A stretch of 64,000 nucleotides of DNA from Gnetum montanum (lineage: Eukaryota; Streptophyta; Gnetopsida; Gnetales; Gnetaceae), in NCBI GenBank assembly GCA_015680685.1, contig MNCI01015001.1:324821-388820 (forward strand). The letters are read 5' to 3'. Shown one piece after another: positions 35,720 through 49,171 of the stretch. The position numbers and the translations under genes were made by a program. Under the pieces are notes generated by a model. The model saw only the letters and a list, made by a program, of their open reading frames with translations. It did no database searches and was not told the origin of the DNA. Position 1 is the stretch's first letter. Each line of letters starts with the position of its first letter.

Positions 35720-37598
35720 TACCCCCATGATTGAATGAAAACTCATCCTTTGAGTTCCTTACAAAATATTGGGAAGGTATGGGATTATTGACTTGAATGA
35801 TACTAATGGTGAATGGGGTGACATGTGAACAGATCATCATTACAATACATGAAAAACTAGTGTTCATGAAAACAAGAGTGAACACTATACACATTTGACA
35901 TCTAGCCTTATATGGCAGCTGAGAGAGAAGAGAGAAGAGAGAGAGAAAAGAAGAAGTCTATTGCTGTCGATGCCAAGATTGCACCTTTCATTGTCCATTC
36001 ATAAGCACATCATCAATCTTGTTTCTTGCATAACTACTTCAGCACTAGTCCATTCCAAGTGTTTCCTCCAGATCCAATCTGTTGTTGTATGATTGCCATC
36101 TGCACACATAACACAGTCCGATATTAGCAAGGGTAAATGAATCACAATGCAGTTAATACCTTGCCTTAGTGTAAGGTCCATTGGCTGAGTTGTGATATGG
36201 CTAATGCGAATTTGGAGATATAATATTGATGACTACTTGAGGTGTAGGGGTTAAGAGAAAATTGAAAAAATTGGACCAGGACCCCCATGACTGAGAGCGA
36301 ACCTCCAGTAGCGAGAGAATGGAAAAAGGTAAGGAATAAGAAAGACAGAGAAAAAGAAACAATGACAACATTGATAAAATGGATGTCAAAGATGGAGATG
36401 AAAAAAATAAATGGTGATTGCAAAAATGTTTAAGGGAAAGAAATTAACTAATGCACCAAATAGGAATGTTAGTGGGTCCTCCCTAAAGTAGGCTTATGCC
36501 CTTAATGCCTTGAAAATCCTACATTCAAAGAGTCCATAGGCTCTAGAAATGTCATTTGGAAGTAAGAGTTAAATTCTTAACCACAAGAATTTACCAAAAA
36601 GAAAACAATGCATCAACCAAAATATGGACTATTGATACAATCGGCAATGAGGTGAAAAATGGTGAAAGAAGGATGGTGAGGAGAGAATGGAATGGAGTCT
36701 TAAGAACAAGGTGGTGTATAGCCCCTTGTGTATTAATGGTTAATGTGACTTAGTAGATCTCATTCCAAATCTAGCCTCAAACACACCACATCTAGTGACT
36801 TCACATTAATACATTTGGCCAATCCATCCACTTGGAGTAACAAGAATGCTTCCACCAAAGAGCCACCACCATTCCAACAAAATGAAAAAAGAAAAAGTAG
36901 GAAGTGATAAGGGCCTTAGTTAGAGGGAACATGTTTATTTAGTTCCATAACCAGTGCTTGTAGCCTAATTGATTATTTCATCTAAGGGGTGTTCTTTGAA
37001 TTCTCACTATTTTTTTTTTGTGTTTTGCATGAGAACCACACCATGCGAAGACTTATTATTTTTATTAGCTTAGCTTCCTGATAATGGAGCAATGTCGAAA
37101 TGGTAAGGAAAACCCAAGAAGAAAAAATCCAAGACCCAAGAGAATGGCCGGCACAAATGCATCAAGTTCCCTTGAAGTCACACCTTTTCAATCCTTGAGT
37201 CCTTCCTTAGTTTGAGAAATGTTTAGTCATTAATTCGTTGAAAGTTCTTATCATTGAAAGAAAGGGATTGTACAGTTCCAAGCCAAGAAAGACCATATAA
37301 ATTCATGGATGCATGGATGATGTGGACTCATTGTCTGTTATATCAATAGAACCATACCTTAGCATCAACATCATAACTCAAAGGTAAAAACCAAACATTA
37401 GCAATCAATGGAATACAGTTCATACAATCTTTGGAGCACTTATTAAGTGAAAAACTTAACAAAATAAATAAATAAACATACAAATAAACGAAGAAGTATG
37501 AATGATGTTGCAAAACAAAAACAAGAAAAGTTAACGAAATTTGTAAAACAAAAATGTGTAAAACAAAAACTTAAAAAGGAACTAAGGGCCTCAAATGA
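35720..37598 (-). other. Non-coding region of element F
   Basis: Follows the polyprotein stop on the minus strand. Shares blocks with I (51000-52978), including a GA-rich run near 35925-35950 and the ACTTTGGGGAGGACCCAC-like word near 36475, which is also in A, D and E. Contains an extra TCATGGGGG motif at 36281-36292. Small ORFs here are not conserved in frame with I. Confidence 0.6.
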
Positions 37599-40500
37599 TC
37601 AACATAGGTGACCATCTCCCCCATGACTGAATTGAAAGGGAGAGATCTGAAATAATGAGTGCTTGTTTAAATTTTTTAGAAGTTTCCAACTTCTCCCAAT
37701 TGATGTTTTCAAGTTAAGGGTTGGAAGTTGGCGATGCTCTTGTTCTAGTGTATTTATGCTTTCGACATGAGCACAAGTTGTTTCCCCAGTTAGCTCCATG
37801 CATGTTGGTAAGTTGCTCTTTGGATTAGCTATCAAACATGGGGTGTCTTTTTGTTGTGTGGTTGCTACATACAGGCACTTTTATATGTTAATTTCTTGTG
37901 CACACAGGTTGCATGCAGGTAATGTTGAGCATTCCTATATGTAATCACACCCTGTATCACTGTATGTGATGCATGGAACTTTCTTACTCTTAACATTTCC
38001 AAAAGTGTTTTCCTTAGATATTTTCAAAGAAAGATCATGGATTCCTAGGCATGTGTTTATTGTACTTAGCCATGCCCTTCCCATTATTATAGGGAAGTCC
38101 CCTTTTTCATTTTTTACTTGTATCACTAGGAAATCAGCTGGGTATGACCAACCACACATAGTGGTAACGATGTCCTCCACCAGTCCCAAGGGAATAGTGA
38201 TGGATTGGTTAGCTAGCTCTAAGCGAATATTACTCTTCTTTAGTGGAGGCAGGTTCTAGGCTTTATACATCTCTTGTGATATTAAGTTGATTCCGGAACC
38301 TGAGTCTAGAAGAGCTTTACATGGTTCATTCCCAGTGACTTGGAGATAAATTAAAGGACTTTCAAGATTAGAGAATTTTCTGGGAAGGTGGCCCTCCTTA
38401 ATCCAGTTAGTGACAGTATGTGTTAACATAACCATGTGCGTTGAGCTCTATTTTTGGTTTGAAGGGATCTTTGAAGCCTTATTTGATGGAGAAGCGTATG
38501 GAGGCTCAACCTCTTGTGGTTGTGAGGCCTTATTTGGACTATTTGTTTTGAAGAAAGGTCTTCTCTTTGTGCGGTTGTTAGAACTAGTAGCAAGTTGAAG
38601 GCTTACAGCTCTCATAGCATTGTGTTGCTATGGCTAAGTGGGGAGTTCCCCTTGCATTGCTAGAGTGGGTGGTAATGGAGCTATCGGTGTGAGAGATGCA
38701 GATGGATTTGGAGGATGGTATGTATGTGGTGTGTCTCCCCTAGGAGAGGGAGTCCTATAATACTATTGAGCTTGGTAGTAATGTCGTGATGTCACATGAC
38801 CAATAGAGTCAAGTGGAGAGATTGGCTGCTGCACATAGTAGCCATATGGATCCGGTTGCCAGTAAGGATATTGTTGCCTTGGTGGTGGCATCCCCCATGA
38901 CTGTGGGCATTGCCACTACTGGTGTTGCTCAATAGGTTGTGATGGAGTTCCACTAGGGTAATACGTTAATGGTTAGTGGAACTACCTCAGGTTACCTTGG
39001 GGATAAGGTAACCGTCGGGGTGCTTGCCATTTGTTGAGTCATGGGTTAAATACATACACCCTTGACTCTTGCAGATGTGAGATTACTGGGCAACATCCCT
39101 TAGGATGGTCATACTGGCATATTTCACATTCATCATCATTGTTCGTATTAGAATCCACAACCTCTTTGGTGATGGCCATTTTACCCTTACCTTTGTTATG
39201 TGCATGGTCTAAATCCCTCTTTTTCTTTTTATCATAGTCACTACATCACTCCTTAGACTCCTCTACGATTTTGAGAATGGTTTTAAATATACTATCTAAG
39301 GAGTCCCATATTTATTCTACCTTTGCTGACACTTCTATTGTTAATTTTTGTAGCGAAAAGGTTTTCCTATGCACCATCTCTTCTAGTGGTGACTCTTCCT
39401 CCTCCTCATAGAATCTCACACCCCTTTTTTGAAGGGAAGGATTGTGGTTGTACTCTTCTGCACTTTCTCTCTTATGTAGCTCTCCTTCTTCCTTGGCTAC
39501 TTGTTCCAACAATCTATGGACCTGATGGGACCTAAGCTCTAATAATCTCCTTTGGGCATATGTTCTAGGGGTTCTCCTGGTTTCATGCCTAAGTCCATCT
39601 ACTAGATGGCGTAGTTGATCCTGCTGTGAGTAACCATGGCCCAAGAAACAATGTAATAATGCATAATATCAGCCCATGGTAGCATCTAAGGATTCATGAT
39701 TTCCTTGCTTCCATCCTTGGATTTTCTTTCGTAGGTTGGACACTTAGGAGTATGTTTGATACTTATCATTAAACAGTTCTAGCATCATACTCCACCTCCT
39801 AATGATGTCCAATTCTAAGGACCAATACCATCTTTTCGCTTCCTTTACTAGTGTCCTTGGGAAAAAATTTAGTTTTTGCCACTCGTTTTCTATGTTCTAC
39901 AAGGCACATGCATCATGGAATTCTTGTAGATGGTTTTGAGGATCAACATTGTATCCCCCCAAATCTTGGGATGCTATTCATATCTAACCTCTTGATCCTG
40001 CTATCTTTTCGGTGCCTTGTAGGAATTCTCACAACCTCCATGATGTCTAACATGCTTTGGGTTGCAAGTATGGGTTCTTCATGGTCATTTCTTTCATAGT
40101 GTCTGTGATGTCTACGCGATTCCCTACTTTTCCTTCTTTCATGCCTTGATTCCTTTGAGTGCCCTCATCCTTATTCTCGACTCTCTCGTCGAGGTTTCTC
40201 ACTTTGTTTACCCTTATCCTCACGATTAGGTTCTTTATGACTGTGTCCTGATACTGAAGGAGAGGGTGAATGTGATGATGAAGGGGAAGAAGAAGGAGAA
40301 CCATCACCATGACGATGTTTCCTACCTTCTCTTCAATGGTCTCAGCCTCGATCGTGATGATGATCAGAATGCCCACCCTTATTGTGTGTTTGTGTTCCCT
40401 CATTGAACACTTGGTGTTCGTGGGGATCAGAACTAGGGTTGTGAATCGTGGAGTGAAGGTTCTGATACACCACCTCCTCACCATCGTGAGGAGGGGGAAC

Positions 40501-40965
40501 ATCATTTTGTAGAGAACCTATTGAAATAGGTTCACCACCCTCAATTTCGCTTAAGATGGATGGAGCATTATGGGGCCTTTTGCCCTTCAACGAGGTATAG
40601 TATCTCTCCTATTGCAAGTCCCTTTAACATTGTGCTTCTGTGGGATGGTATTCCCTTGCTTGATGCTCGCATGCAAAATATTCTGCATATAATTGTGACA
40701 TGCCTATTCGTGCAAGAGAACGAAGGAGAATGTTGGGGACTACTCAGTTTGGAGGTAACACTATGTTACCCTCCAAATCTCTCCAACGCAGTTGCTCATA
40801 TTGATGGAGAATAAAGGTAAAGTCAGGCACATATTCATCATGATGAATATATACCACTCAGAACTATTGAGGAACTGGCAGATCTGGGTTACTTGTGTTG
40901 TACCGCTGACTATCTCTAGTGTTGTTCCTAGGCAGTGAAGTGCTTTTGTGCGAAGAAGAAGACAT
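37599..40965 (-). pseudogene. gag-protease of element F
   Basis: ATG at 40965 (MSSS). N-terminal domain with FTFILHQYEQ / WRDLEGNI, RE/D-rich middle (40050-40590), capsid-like domain about 39312-39900 (DQLRHLVDGLRHETRRT), zinc knuckle CEICQYDHPKGCC near 39085-39125, P/Q-rich tail with PQSWGMPPP, and protease near 37935-38330 with an intact LLDSGSGINLIS active site and IIMGRAWLSTI. From 38189 to 37599 one frame continues to S-H-G-G-D-G-H-L-C and TGA, the same end as the pol-containing element C. The polyprotein thus skips RT-RNase H-integrase. At least one frameshift in the middle and several stops. Confidence 0.82.
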
Positions 40966-41082
40966 TTTTTTGTCCCATTTACCGTTATCTTATTTTTCTC
41001 TTGATTAATCCTAAGGGTTTGTTCTAGCTTTCCAACAATGTGAATGATCTCCTATGTTCTACGTAGCGCACAAACAACTAAG

Positions 41083-41100
41083 TTCCCGGCAACGATGCCA
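41083..41100 (-). other. Primer binding site of F (tRNA-Asp)
   Basis: Reverse complement TGGCATCGTTGCCGGGAA, 15 of 18 matches to the tRNA-Asp complement, one base from the LTR. Confidence 0.85.
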
Positions 41101-41101
41101 A

Positions 41102-41899
41102 TGATGAGTAGCGAGGTACCCCTACACTCAACCATACAAATATGAGCATCTCACACACGATCCAGTCGAACTCCAAGGACTAAGTGCTTATGCGCCTTAA
41201 TGGAACACTTAAGGTTAATCAATCGTTGTCTTCCCAAACTTACTTGTATTGTCATGGTTGTATGATTAAGTAAGCTTGAGGTATATGATTTTTATATCTT
41301 TTATCTTTTTAACGTCTTATGCTAATAGGGAGAGGGTGAAGAGACTAAGTGACTAACTTATATTAACTATTCACTAACTAGGTTCTAATTATCCTAGCAT
41401 TAGTATCCATTCCCACTTGTCGCACACACCCTAAACCAGTGCAACGCTACTGGGATTAGCAAACTCTACTCATTACTGGGTTACCAAGCGTTACACATGT
41501 GCTCGAAGCGATTGTACTGAATGCACTTAGCTAGGAGAGTCAAGGGTTGAGAGAGATTAATTATCTATGATAGGATTTAAACATTTAATAATAATTAAAT
41601 CCTATTTAGCTTAGTCCATATGCTACAAGGTTTATTAGAAAGTTCATCTTTATTGCTGTACACAAATGTGTGCTTAGGTACAATTTGCTCAAATAAAGAT
41701 CCATTCACTTTGAGACTCCTACTATGGGCACATGGAAATTATTCTAACTCTGGAATGGTAAAACTGCTATAGTTTGGCTAAGGGTCTAGAGCTAGATGGA
41801 GGAACAAGGAAAAGCTGTCTCTTATTTATAGGCCTAGAGGTGGGCTATGATATCACATACGTGATATCGAAGGGGCCAACACGATATCATGGCTCATCA
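41102..41899 (-). repeat. Element F 5' LTR
   Basis: TGATGAGTAGCGAGG to GGCTCATCA. U3 on the minus strand contains three GATATC-type palindromes at 41849-41889 and a TATA box near 41824-41832. Confidence 0.9.
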
Positions 41900-41904
41900 G
41901 GGCC

Positions 41905-42808
41905 CAAGCAATATGCACCAAAACATAAGCTAAAAATCCTAGGAATAATAGAGGAAATGAAGACCACCAAGGCTAAAAGATTACATGCTAAGGAAAAGAA
42001 CTTTCTTGCAACAATGGAATAAGCCAAACAGTTCATCAAGCAAAAGAATGCATCCTTAAACCTATACAATCTACTCATGAATTCTACTACTCATAAAGAT
42101 ACACTAGCTCAAATGTTGACTTCTATCCCTATGAGCATAGACATGCCTACCAACAAAGAGTTCATCTACTTTATCATTGAACAAGCTTCACTTAGGAAAA
42201 ATGGATATCAACCCATGCTTAATGTTCGTGAAAATGAAGTGAAGGTTGACTTAAGAAATGGAGAAGTGCAATCTACTCCTCTCCTCATTAACATACATGT
42301 TGGTAGGTACAAGGTTCATCATGTTAATGTGGATGATAAGGTGGCAACCAACATGATACCATACACTATTGTGGAGAAACTGGGCTTAACCAAAAACATC
42401 CAAGAAACCTCTACCTCCATACTTAAGTCATTCATTAGATCATGAGCTACAGTTTGAGGTTCTATCTTAGATTTCATAGTTGAAGAATAATTTTCCACAT
42501 TTGCTAACTTCCTAGTAGTTAAAGAGACACTTGGTTTCAACTTGATCCTAAGAAGACCATGGTTAGCTAAGCTTCAAGCAGTTTCATCTCCTATACATCA
42601 GGAGATTCATTTATCATATAAGGATGGTGAGATCATAATTTATGGAAACAACATGTCCCTATTCTTGGTTAACAATGTTAGCATCAAACGAAGTTCAAAG
42701 GTGGAGTTCCAAGACAAAACTTCCTGCACCCAAGCTAGGACCACCAATGACAACAACAATAGTAATAATGCTAACATTGCTAATGTTACAACATTAAACA
42801 ATCAATGA
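41905..42808 (+). pseudogene. gag end and protease of element G, right part
   Basis: Continues directly from 34937 once F is removed. 42077-42445 encodes a segment with VNVDDKVATNMIPYTIVEKLGL, matching the D-x-G-S-x-N-[LM]-P region of gypsy proteases, with the central Gly lost. 42542-42808 continues LILRRPWLAKLQAVSSPIHQ (I-GRPW-- block). The Asn-rich end and loss of similarity after 42808 mark the end of recognisable coding; no RT of this lineage is found. Confidence 0.7.
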
Positions 42809-43542
42809 GAATATTGACTAATTACCATATCAAGTGGGAAGAATGATGAATGTAGAACCATATAGAAGGGATTCCTTAATATATTAAGGATCAAGCAACA
42901 AATTTGCAATTAGCATCTTATCCCTTCCTTAATTAATCATTGTTTGTCTATTTTTGTAGCCTTATACCATATTTCAATGTTTTTTCTATTCCTCTATTTT
43001 CCTTCAAGATTATATCATGTTTGCTAGAAAAACTAGCAATGGCCCACTAAGGTCTAAAACTAGCAAGATAATGGCCTATCAAGGCCTAAAACTAGTGGCT
43101 TGTTAGGGCCTAATACTAATGACATGGCAAGGCCTAAAGCTAATAAATTTATGTTGCTCCCTTCTATCTCACTTATATGTACATTATGCCTTGCTTTTGT
43201 TCTTACATTATGTGTAGTTTTTTATTTGCAAATTATGCCTTTTTTTACATTATTACATTTTGCATTTTTATTGTTAACACTTTATTTTGTATCAACCTAT
43301 ATTCTTTGACAAGAAAAACATAAAATGAACTAAAAATATGAAACATTAAAAAATAGAAATTTTAACTTTTAATCAAGGATGTTCATATTGATAGCCATAG
43401 TCACATGTATGATAATTGCAAATCCATGGCCATAGTTACGCTATGCAACTTACCACATCAAAAATAATAGATGGTCTATGTAACTATGACAACAAGAAAA
43501 ATTGTATATGACAAAAATAGCAAAACATAACATGTCCATTAG
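42809..43542. other. Spacer between G remnant and element E, with a minisatellite
   Basis: 43035-43142 contains three to four imperfect ~33 bp units around GGCCTAAAACTAG. The rest is AT-rich with no supported ORF; no pol of G is found here. Confidence 0.5.
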
Positions 43543-44391
43543 TGATGAATAGTGAGGTACCCCTACACTCAACCATACGAATATGAGCGTTCATGCACGA
43601 TCCAGTCAAACTCTGCAGATGGACTAGTTGTGATATCTAGATAGTTACTCATTGATCGTAGTTAACTATCTTCCCACTTGGACTAGTATTTACTTTGTCA
43701 CATATGGTTTAGTCCATAGTGAGGTGTATGATGTGTTTCCTATCACTATGCTACTCCTAGGAACAATGGAAAATAACTTTGTTTTAAGCTAAGAGGGAAA
43801 AGGAGAAGAGAATCTAAGCTAGCCTAAGTGCAATGAGCATCCATCCTTAATCATCTATACACATCTTGGACCTTGTGTACTACTACTAGGATTACCAAGC
43901 ACATGTCCTAGGTATGCTACTAGGATGCCAAGTAGTCACACTTAAATGCTCATGATTAAGTCATACTCATTCCACATTTAATAACAAAGATAGAAAATGA
44001 GGGTAGAGAAATATTAATTAAGAAATCAATAAATAACAATAATAGTAAGAAATTAAAACTAAGTGAATGCTGTAATGATGAAGTAATCTCAATCTTTATT
44101 GTCGATCATGTGTGTGTCCAAGTACATCACACTCAAATAAAGGTTCTGTACAATTACAATCATCACATTGTGGGCATGCACTAAGGAAAGGGTTGAGAGG
44201 AATTGAAACTGATAAAAAGATCCTACTCTAACGCTAACTTTTCCTATCACTCTCCCATGCATCCAATTGTGGATTTATAGGCTCACACAGGAACCATGAT
44301 ATCATGTATCTGATATTGCTAGTGAGGTCGTGATATTACATACCCGATATCGAGGGTCTGATATTACAGCTTGAAAAATCATGGTTCATCA
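43543..44391 (-). repeat. Element E 3' LTR
   Basis: TGATGAATAG to GGTTCATCA. GATATC/GATATT motifs at 44297-44365 and a TATTTATAGG-like TATA (minus strand) near 44272. The polypurine tract TACCCCCACGACTAA follows at 44392. Confidence 0.9.
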
Positions 44392-44580
44392 TACCCCCAC
44401 GACTAAATGAAAACTCGTCCTCAAGTCAAAAAAATTGAGAAGAAGGCCCATTGATTACACAATGGATAGGTATGGGATTATTGATTGACTAGGAATTTAT
44501 TTATGCCATAGTGGAGGATTGCATACAACAAAATTGGGACACAGACATAGAATTACAAAAGTACAAAACTTTGTTGAAAC

Positions 44581-47359
44581 TCATGTGGTTCCAAGTGGTA
44601 GTGGTTCCTCCATGGGTCACTTCCCCTTATCTTGTGCCCCAGTTTTTGGAATTTGATGGCTCTAAAGGAGTGACTAGAGCTTTTCCTCTTTAGTTCAGAG
44701 GTCCTGTGCCATCCATACTGATGCTCCAATGTTTGATGGAGTCAACACCTCCCATGAACATGGCAGTTGTGGGAACATTTGATTTGCCTTGACATACCAG
44801 GCCGTAAACAACCGTCATTCCTCCTCGTAGGTGCTGGATTTATCCTTGTATTCCTAGTAATCTGTAAGCCATCGAGCCAAGTTTGTTGTGACATATTTTT
44901 GTCTCTGGTAGCTAGTTTTGACCACCTCTAACTTAGAATTCACCACTTCTAAATTCTTCAATGTCTTCTTATGCTCTGCAAATTCTATTTCATATTTTGT
45001 GTAGGTGGTAGCTACCTACTTCTCCAACTCTATTTTTGGATGTCCTACTATTAACATGGCTAAATTGCCATACTGCAGGTTTGCCGATTCCATGTACTCT
45101 ATAAGATCTTGTATCTGTAGGTCCTAGCTTTTGAGCTTTGCTTGATGGGTGAATGCATAGGTGTCTAGTATGATCCATCAATCAATGTGTTGAGCACTGA
45201 AAGTGTTAATATGGGCCTTCGCCATATGGATCTCTTTTACAATGAATTGCTTATACATCCCCACCTGATCTCTAAAGTGCTCCTTCAGTTTCTCATGTCA
45301 CTTAGCCTTGTTTTTCCATGCACTTATTTCAGTTGTTGTCTTTTGATGGATTGCATAGACCTCCTCCATTAAGAGGGTTTGATTCTCTTTGGCCAAGTGA
45401 TTCATGTCCTGATTGACCTTGAATAACTATTCTCATGACTACTGAAAATTCTCTTCAAGAAAATTCTTTTGTTTCTCCACAGCGGTCAACTAAAGATTAT
45501 CTGTGGCAAGCTATTTATTCTCTTCTTGCAAGTCCTTGAGTGCTTTGGCATACACATATGTTTGTGCTTCTACCTTGGAAGCATCCCAATCGACCTTCTC
45601 TTTCTCCTCTGCCACTCTTTTATTATCTACTAATAATTTTGAGTTTCTCCATCCTGAAAGATTCTAGCTGGTCTACAGGGATGAATTGAGATGGATCCTG
45701 CTGTGCAGCTTATAGGGTGACAAGCCTTTCTTGGAGTCTTTCCAACTCTGCATTTGCATGCATAGCCCTAATCTCTGCCATGACCAGCTTCCCTTTAGTG
45801 GAGATGAGGTCTGATTGAGTTGCTATGACATCTTCTGGTATGTCAAACAAGGACATCATCACTTGTCTCGTCTACAGTAACCAATCGAGAACATCCTCAT
45901 GCTCCGCAGGAGTCATCGAGGGACTAGACAAAGTTTGAGCATCACTTGCTCATGTGAAATCCACCAATGGCACAACAGGAACATTGAAGGACTCTTTTAT
46001 GTGGTTTGTGACCACTTCTATGGCTTCTACTACATCTTGGTGCTGCATGACCACAACTGTGGCACCTTCACCCATTTCCAATTTCACTTGAAAGGATGTA
46101 GAATTTCCTGAGATCTATTTTTACTAGTGTGTCTCCCCTCCTACTATTTGGATAGACACTTTGCCCCATGCATAATCTATGGAAACTATGGATTTTACGA
46201 CATTTTTGATGACCTGTAAGAGATTAGCATCATCACGACTTTCCCAGCTGACCATCTCAAAGATGGCTCATCAACGATCAATAATCCTATAGTGATGGTG
46301 GTGGTTGCTTTCTTTGGCTTGTGCTGGGCCCACTTCTTACTGTTGACTAGGCCTTGTGCTTGGGAGTTGGCTAGGCCTTATAGTTTGAATTACCATGGAC
46401 CCCACCATCTATTCTTATTCTAACTCTAGTGTCTCACTAGCACTTTTCCTTGGGGCTGGTGGCTTCAACATTTCAACAAATGAAGCATTTTGGGCTCTTC
46501 TAGGGACATCATTGGTGTACCCCAAAATTCTAGCACACTGACATAGCTTCTTGATGAGACAGGGGAAGGGCAATGTGAATTTCCCTATCTTGTGTTCCTC
46601 AAACCACCTCAAAATCTTCGTGAGATATAGATGGGATAGGTTGGCATTTACCTTGCCCATCAATATCACACTTCCTATGGCTGCATACATTGAGATTTTA
46701 TTCGATCCTTTTGTGGAAAAGATATGATAAGTACCAATCTTAAAATAGATCTTTTACTCTAAGGTCAACTCTCCATACACCTTTTCTTTCTTGCTGTATG
46801 TCATTTTCAACTAGATTTTTCGTGCATCAGCATCAGAGGGAGTGGGTAGGTGAGCAACGTTTGGCCCTATATTCAGAAGATTCAACACTTTCAAAATGGC
46901 TTTAGTAGATAAATCTACAGAAACACCACCAATATCAACTATGGTGTCCTCTTATTTATTGTGCAAAAATTGGTACATCTCTCCTAGGTACTAGGCATCA
47001 TTTTTAGAAAGGATAGGCCATAATGAAGACCCTTTGAGTTGGTCCCTAACTGATTTAGGAGCAAACACCATGAAAGGTCCAAAGTTGAGTTCCACAATCA
47101 CAGATGCACACATGAACCTTTCATGGATCACCTAAACACATTCTGGGGACAATGTGAGACGTTGTCCTTATTCAGGTGCTTCAGCGGCTCCTCTTTTAGC
47201 CTATCTCAATTGCATAGTAACAGGATGCTCTTGATGGATGCTAAATGATTGTGCCTTCTATTCTACATGTTCCTCAGGAGATGCCTAGCCTCTACCTCTC
47301 CTTGGTCATTTGGACATACCTTGAGAGGGTTCTCCTTGCTATCCACATTTATGGGCTAT
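44581..47359 (-). pseudogene. ORF2 of element E
   Basis: Colinear with D ORF2. The start codon has become ATA at 47359-47357, next to a conserved splice acceptor (ATTGCAG ending at 47360). The N-terminal domain (46415-47160) reads VELNFG, GGVSVDLST, YGELTLE, KIGTYHIFSTKG, YAAIGSVILMGKVNANLSHLYL, KIGKFTLPFPCLIKKLC. The linker PPAPRKS is shared with D. The coiled coil runs to the stop TGA at 44583-44581 after EEPLPLGTT. Many stops. The continuous 91-residue frame at 46415-46690 shows residues lost to a shift in D. Confidence 0.78.
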
Positions 47360-47360
47360 C

Positions 47361-48365
47361 TGCAATCACACGAGGCCGTCCATTAGTAAGGTTGCTTACA
47401 AAGTTTGATTTATACCTTACTTCTTGCCTTTAATGAATTTGTTTCTTGTTTCATGTGATCTAAAGTTAGGAAATTTTATGAAAATGTTCCCTAAAAGATT
47501 TGATATTAGGCCCAATTTGATTAGGTGGTTCCAAAAATTAATTCCCCTGGTATGAGTGAAGAGATAAAGTTGATTTGGCAATGTGTTTAACAGTTTTTAT
47601 AGTCCTTTACCCTTTATGATATCCTTTATGATATCCTTTAGGTGATGATAAATTTTGGAAAAATTATGCACGAATTGGAGTGTACCCTTTCCCCATGACT
47701 AAGTTGAACACTCTCAATTCAGATGAGTTCAATCGGAATGGGAATTAGAGCGTTAACGAGAAAGTTATGGATGTTGGAATGAGAGGCATGCAAGTTAGCA
47801 AGTTCATGGAGAAAAATTTGAACAACTTCCCTTGAATGAACAATGTAAAATGATGTTGACATGTGCAGGGGGCCCATATATATAGTTTTTTATGCACACA
47901 ATATCGCGTACTTGATAGTGCATCGGACCTGATATCGGGTACCCAATATCCTGGCCCATTGAAAATAGGGTACTTAGTAAAATTAATGAATTTCTAAATT
48001 TCCAAGGCCACAAATGAAGGATTTGAGGTTAATTGGGAAGATGCAGGGTAACATTGAATAGACTGGAAGGCACGAAAGGTACAATGAGATGGAATCTAAC
48101 AATGAAATTCATGAATAGAATGAGGAAAAAGGACATGAGATGGTGCATAGGAACGTTTGAACTTAGAAGGATGATAAAGGAAAGAATAATGTTGGCAATG
48201 TAGTACTCAGAGGATAAAATGATGTGATGGTGATGTGTAATGTGTATAAATTACAAGGATTATGCAAGTGGATCCTCCCCAAAGTAGATTCCTACCTATG
48301 ATGCCCTTACATAACTACCCTAAAAAAATGTTTGTTGGCACTAGAGGGTGAAATGTAATTCATAC
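47361..48365 (-). other. Upstream region of E ORF2 (intron, internal promoter)
   Basis: On the minus strand, a splice acceptor at 47360 with ACCTTACTAATGG upstream, a possible donor near 47415, a TCATGGGGG motif (47690-47700), and a TATA-like TATATATA at 47876-47884 preceded by AATATC/GATATC motifs (47905-47955). Downstream of it, sequence shared with D includes GTTGTTCAAATTTTTC. Split by H at 48366. Confidence 0.55.
47876..47960 (-). promoter_or_regulatory. Internal promoter-like region upstream of E ORF2
   Basis: Four palindrome copies (AATATCGCG, CTGATATCGGG, CCAATATCC and similar) sit just upstream, on the minus strand, of TATATATA. Position and order match D 23905-24000 although the TATA sequence differs. 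Confidence 0.5.
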
Positions 48366-49171
48366 TGATGAGTGGCGAGGTATCCCTACACTCAACCATA
48401 TGAATATGAGCATTTCATGCATGATCCGGTCGAACTCTACAGACAGGCTAGTTGTGGTATCAATATCATTATCCTTAGGTTGTAGTTCGTTGTCTTCCCA
48501 CCTAGACTAGTATTAACTTGTCATGTATGATTTAGTCCAGAGTGAGGTGTATGATGTGTTCCTATGCTAATGCTACTCCTGGGTGTAATGGAAGGTAATA
48601 TTAACTAAGCTAAGAGAGAAAGGGTGAGAGAGAATCTAAGCTAGCCTAAGTGCGATGAGTATTCGTTCCTTAATCATCCATACACATCTTGGACTTCATG
48701 CACAGCTACCACTAGGATTACCAAGCGCATATCCTAGGTACACTACTAGGTTACCAAGTAGTCACACTTAAATGCTCATGATCAAGTCGTACTCATTCGA
48801 CATTTAATAGGAGTTTAGGGTGAAGAGATATTAGCTAAGAAAGCAGGAAATAACAATTAAGTAAATAATTAAACTAAGTAAATGCTGCAATGATGAAGTA
48901 ATCTCGATCTTTATTTTTGTTCATGTGCATGTCCAAGTACATCACACTCGAATAAAGGTGCTGTACAATTACAATCACCACACTGCGGGCATACACTGGG
49001 AGATAAGGGTTGAGAGAAGAACTATTTAAAACTTAACACTTAAACTAAGAAATAAAAAGCTCCTTATCGAAACTATCTACCTCTTATTTATAGATGAGGA
49101 GACAGGCTGCGATATCGCGTACACGATATCACATACATGATATCATGGTTAACTGAAATGGCGATTCATCA
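48366..49171 (-). repeat. Solo LTR H inside E
   Basis: 806 bp, TGATGAGTGGCGAGG to GATTCATCA, with perfect target duplication CATAC at 48361-48365 and 49172-49176. The flanking E sequence joins in the order seen in D (23440-23490). No interior sequence remains, so the element was lost by LTR-LTR recombination. GATATC palindromes at 49110-49145. Confidence 0.93.

Larger units (their letters stand above)
34938..41899 (-). mobile_element. Element F: Athila-like, gag-protease only
   Basis: 6.96 kb on the minus strand with LTRs at both ends, primer site and polypurine tract. Target duplication GGGCT (34933-34937) / GGGCC (41900-41904). It interrupts element G. It contains gag and protease but no RT, RNase H or integrase, and no ORF2, so it is non-autonomous. 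LTRs are very similar to each other by eye, with differences mostly transitions. Confidence 0.9.

Noticed and set aside
35895-36181. Small ORFs in the F non-coding region (GA-rich) that also occur in I near 51130
   Set aside because: The nucleotide block is conserved between F and I, but frames differ and neither strand keeps a matching peptide; better seen as shared non-coding sequence.
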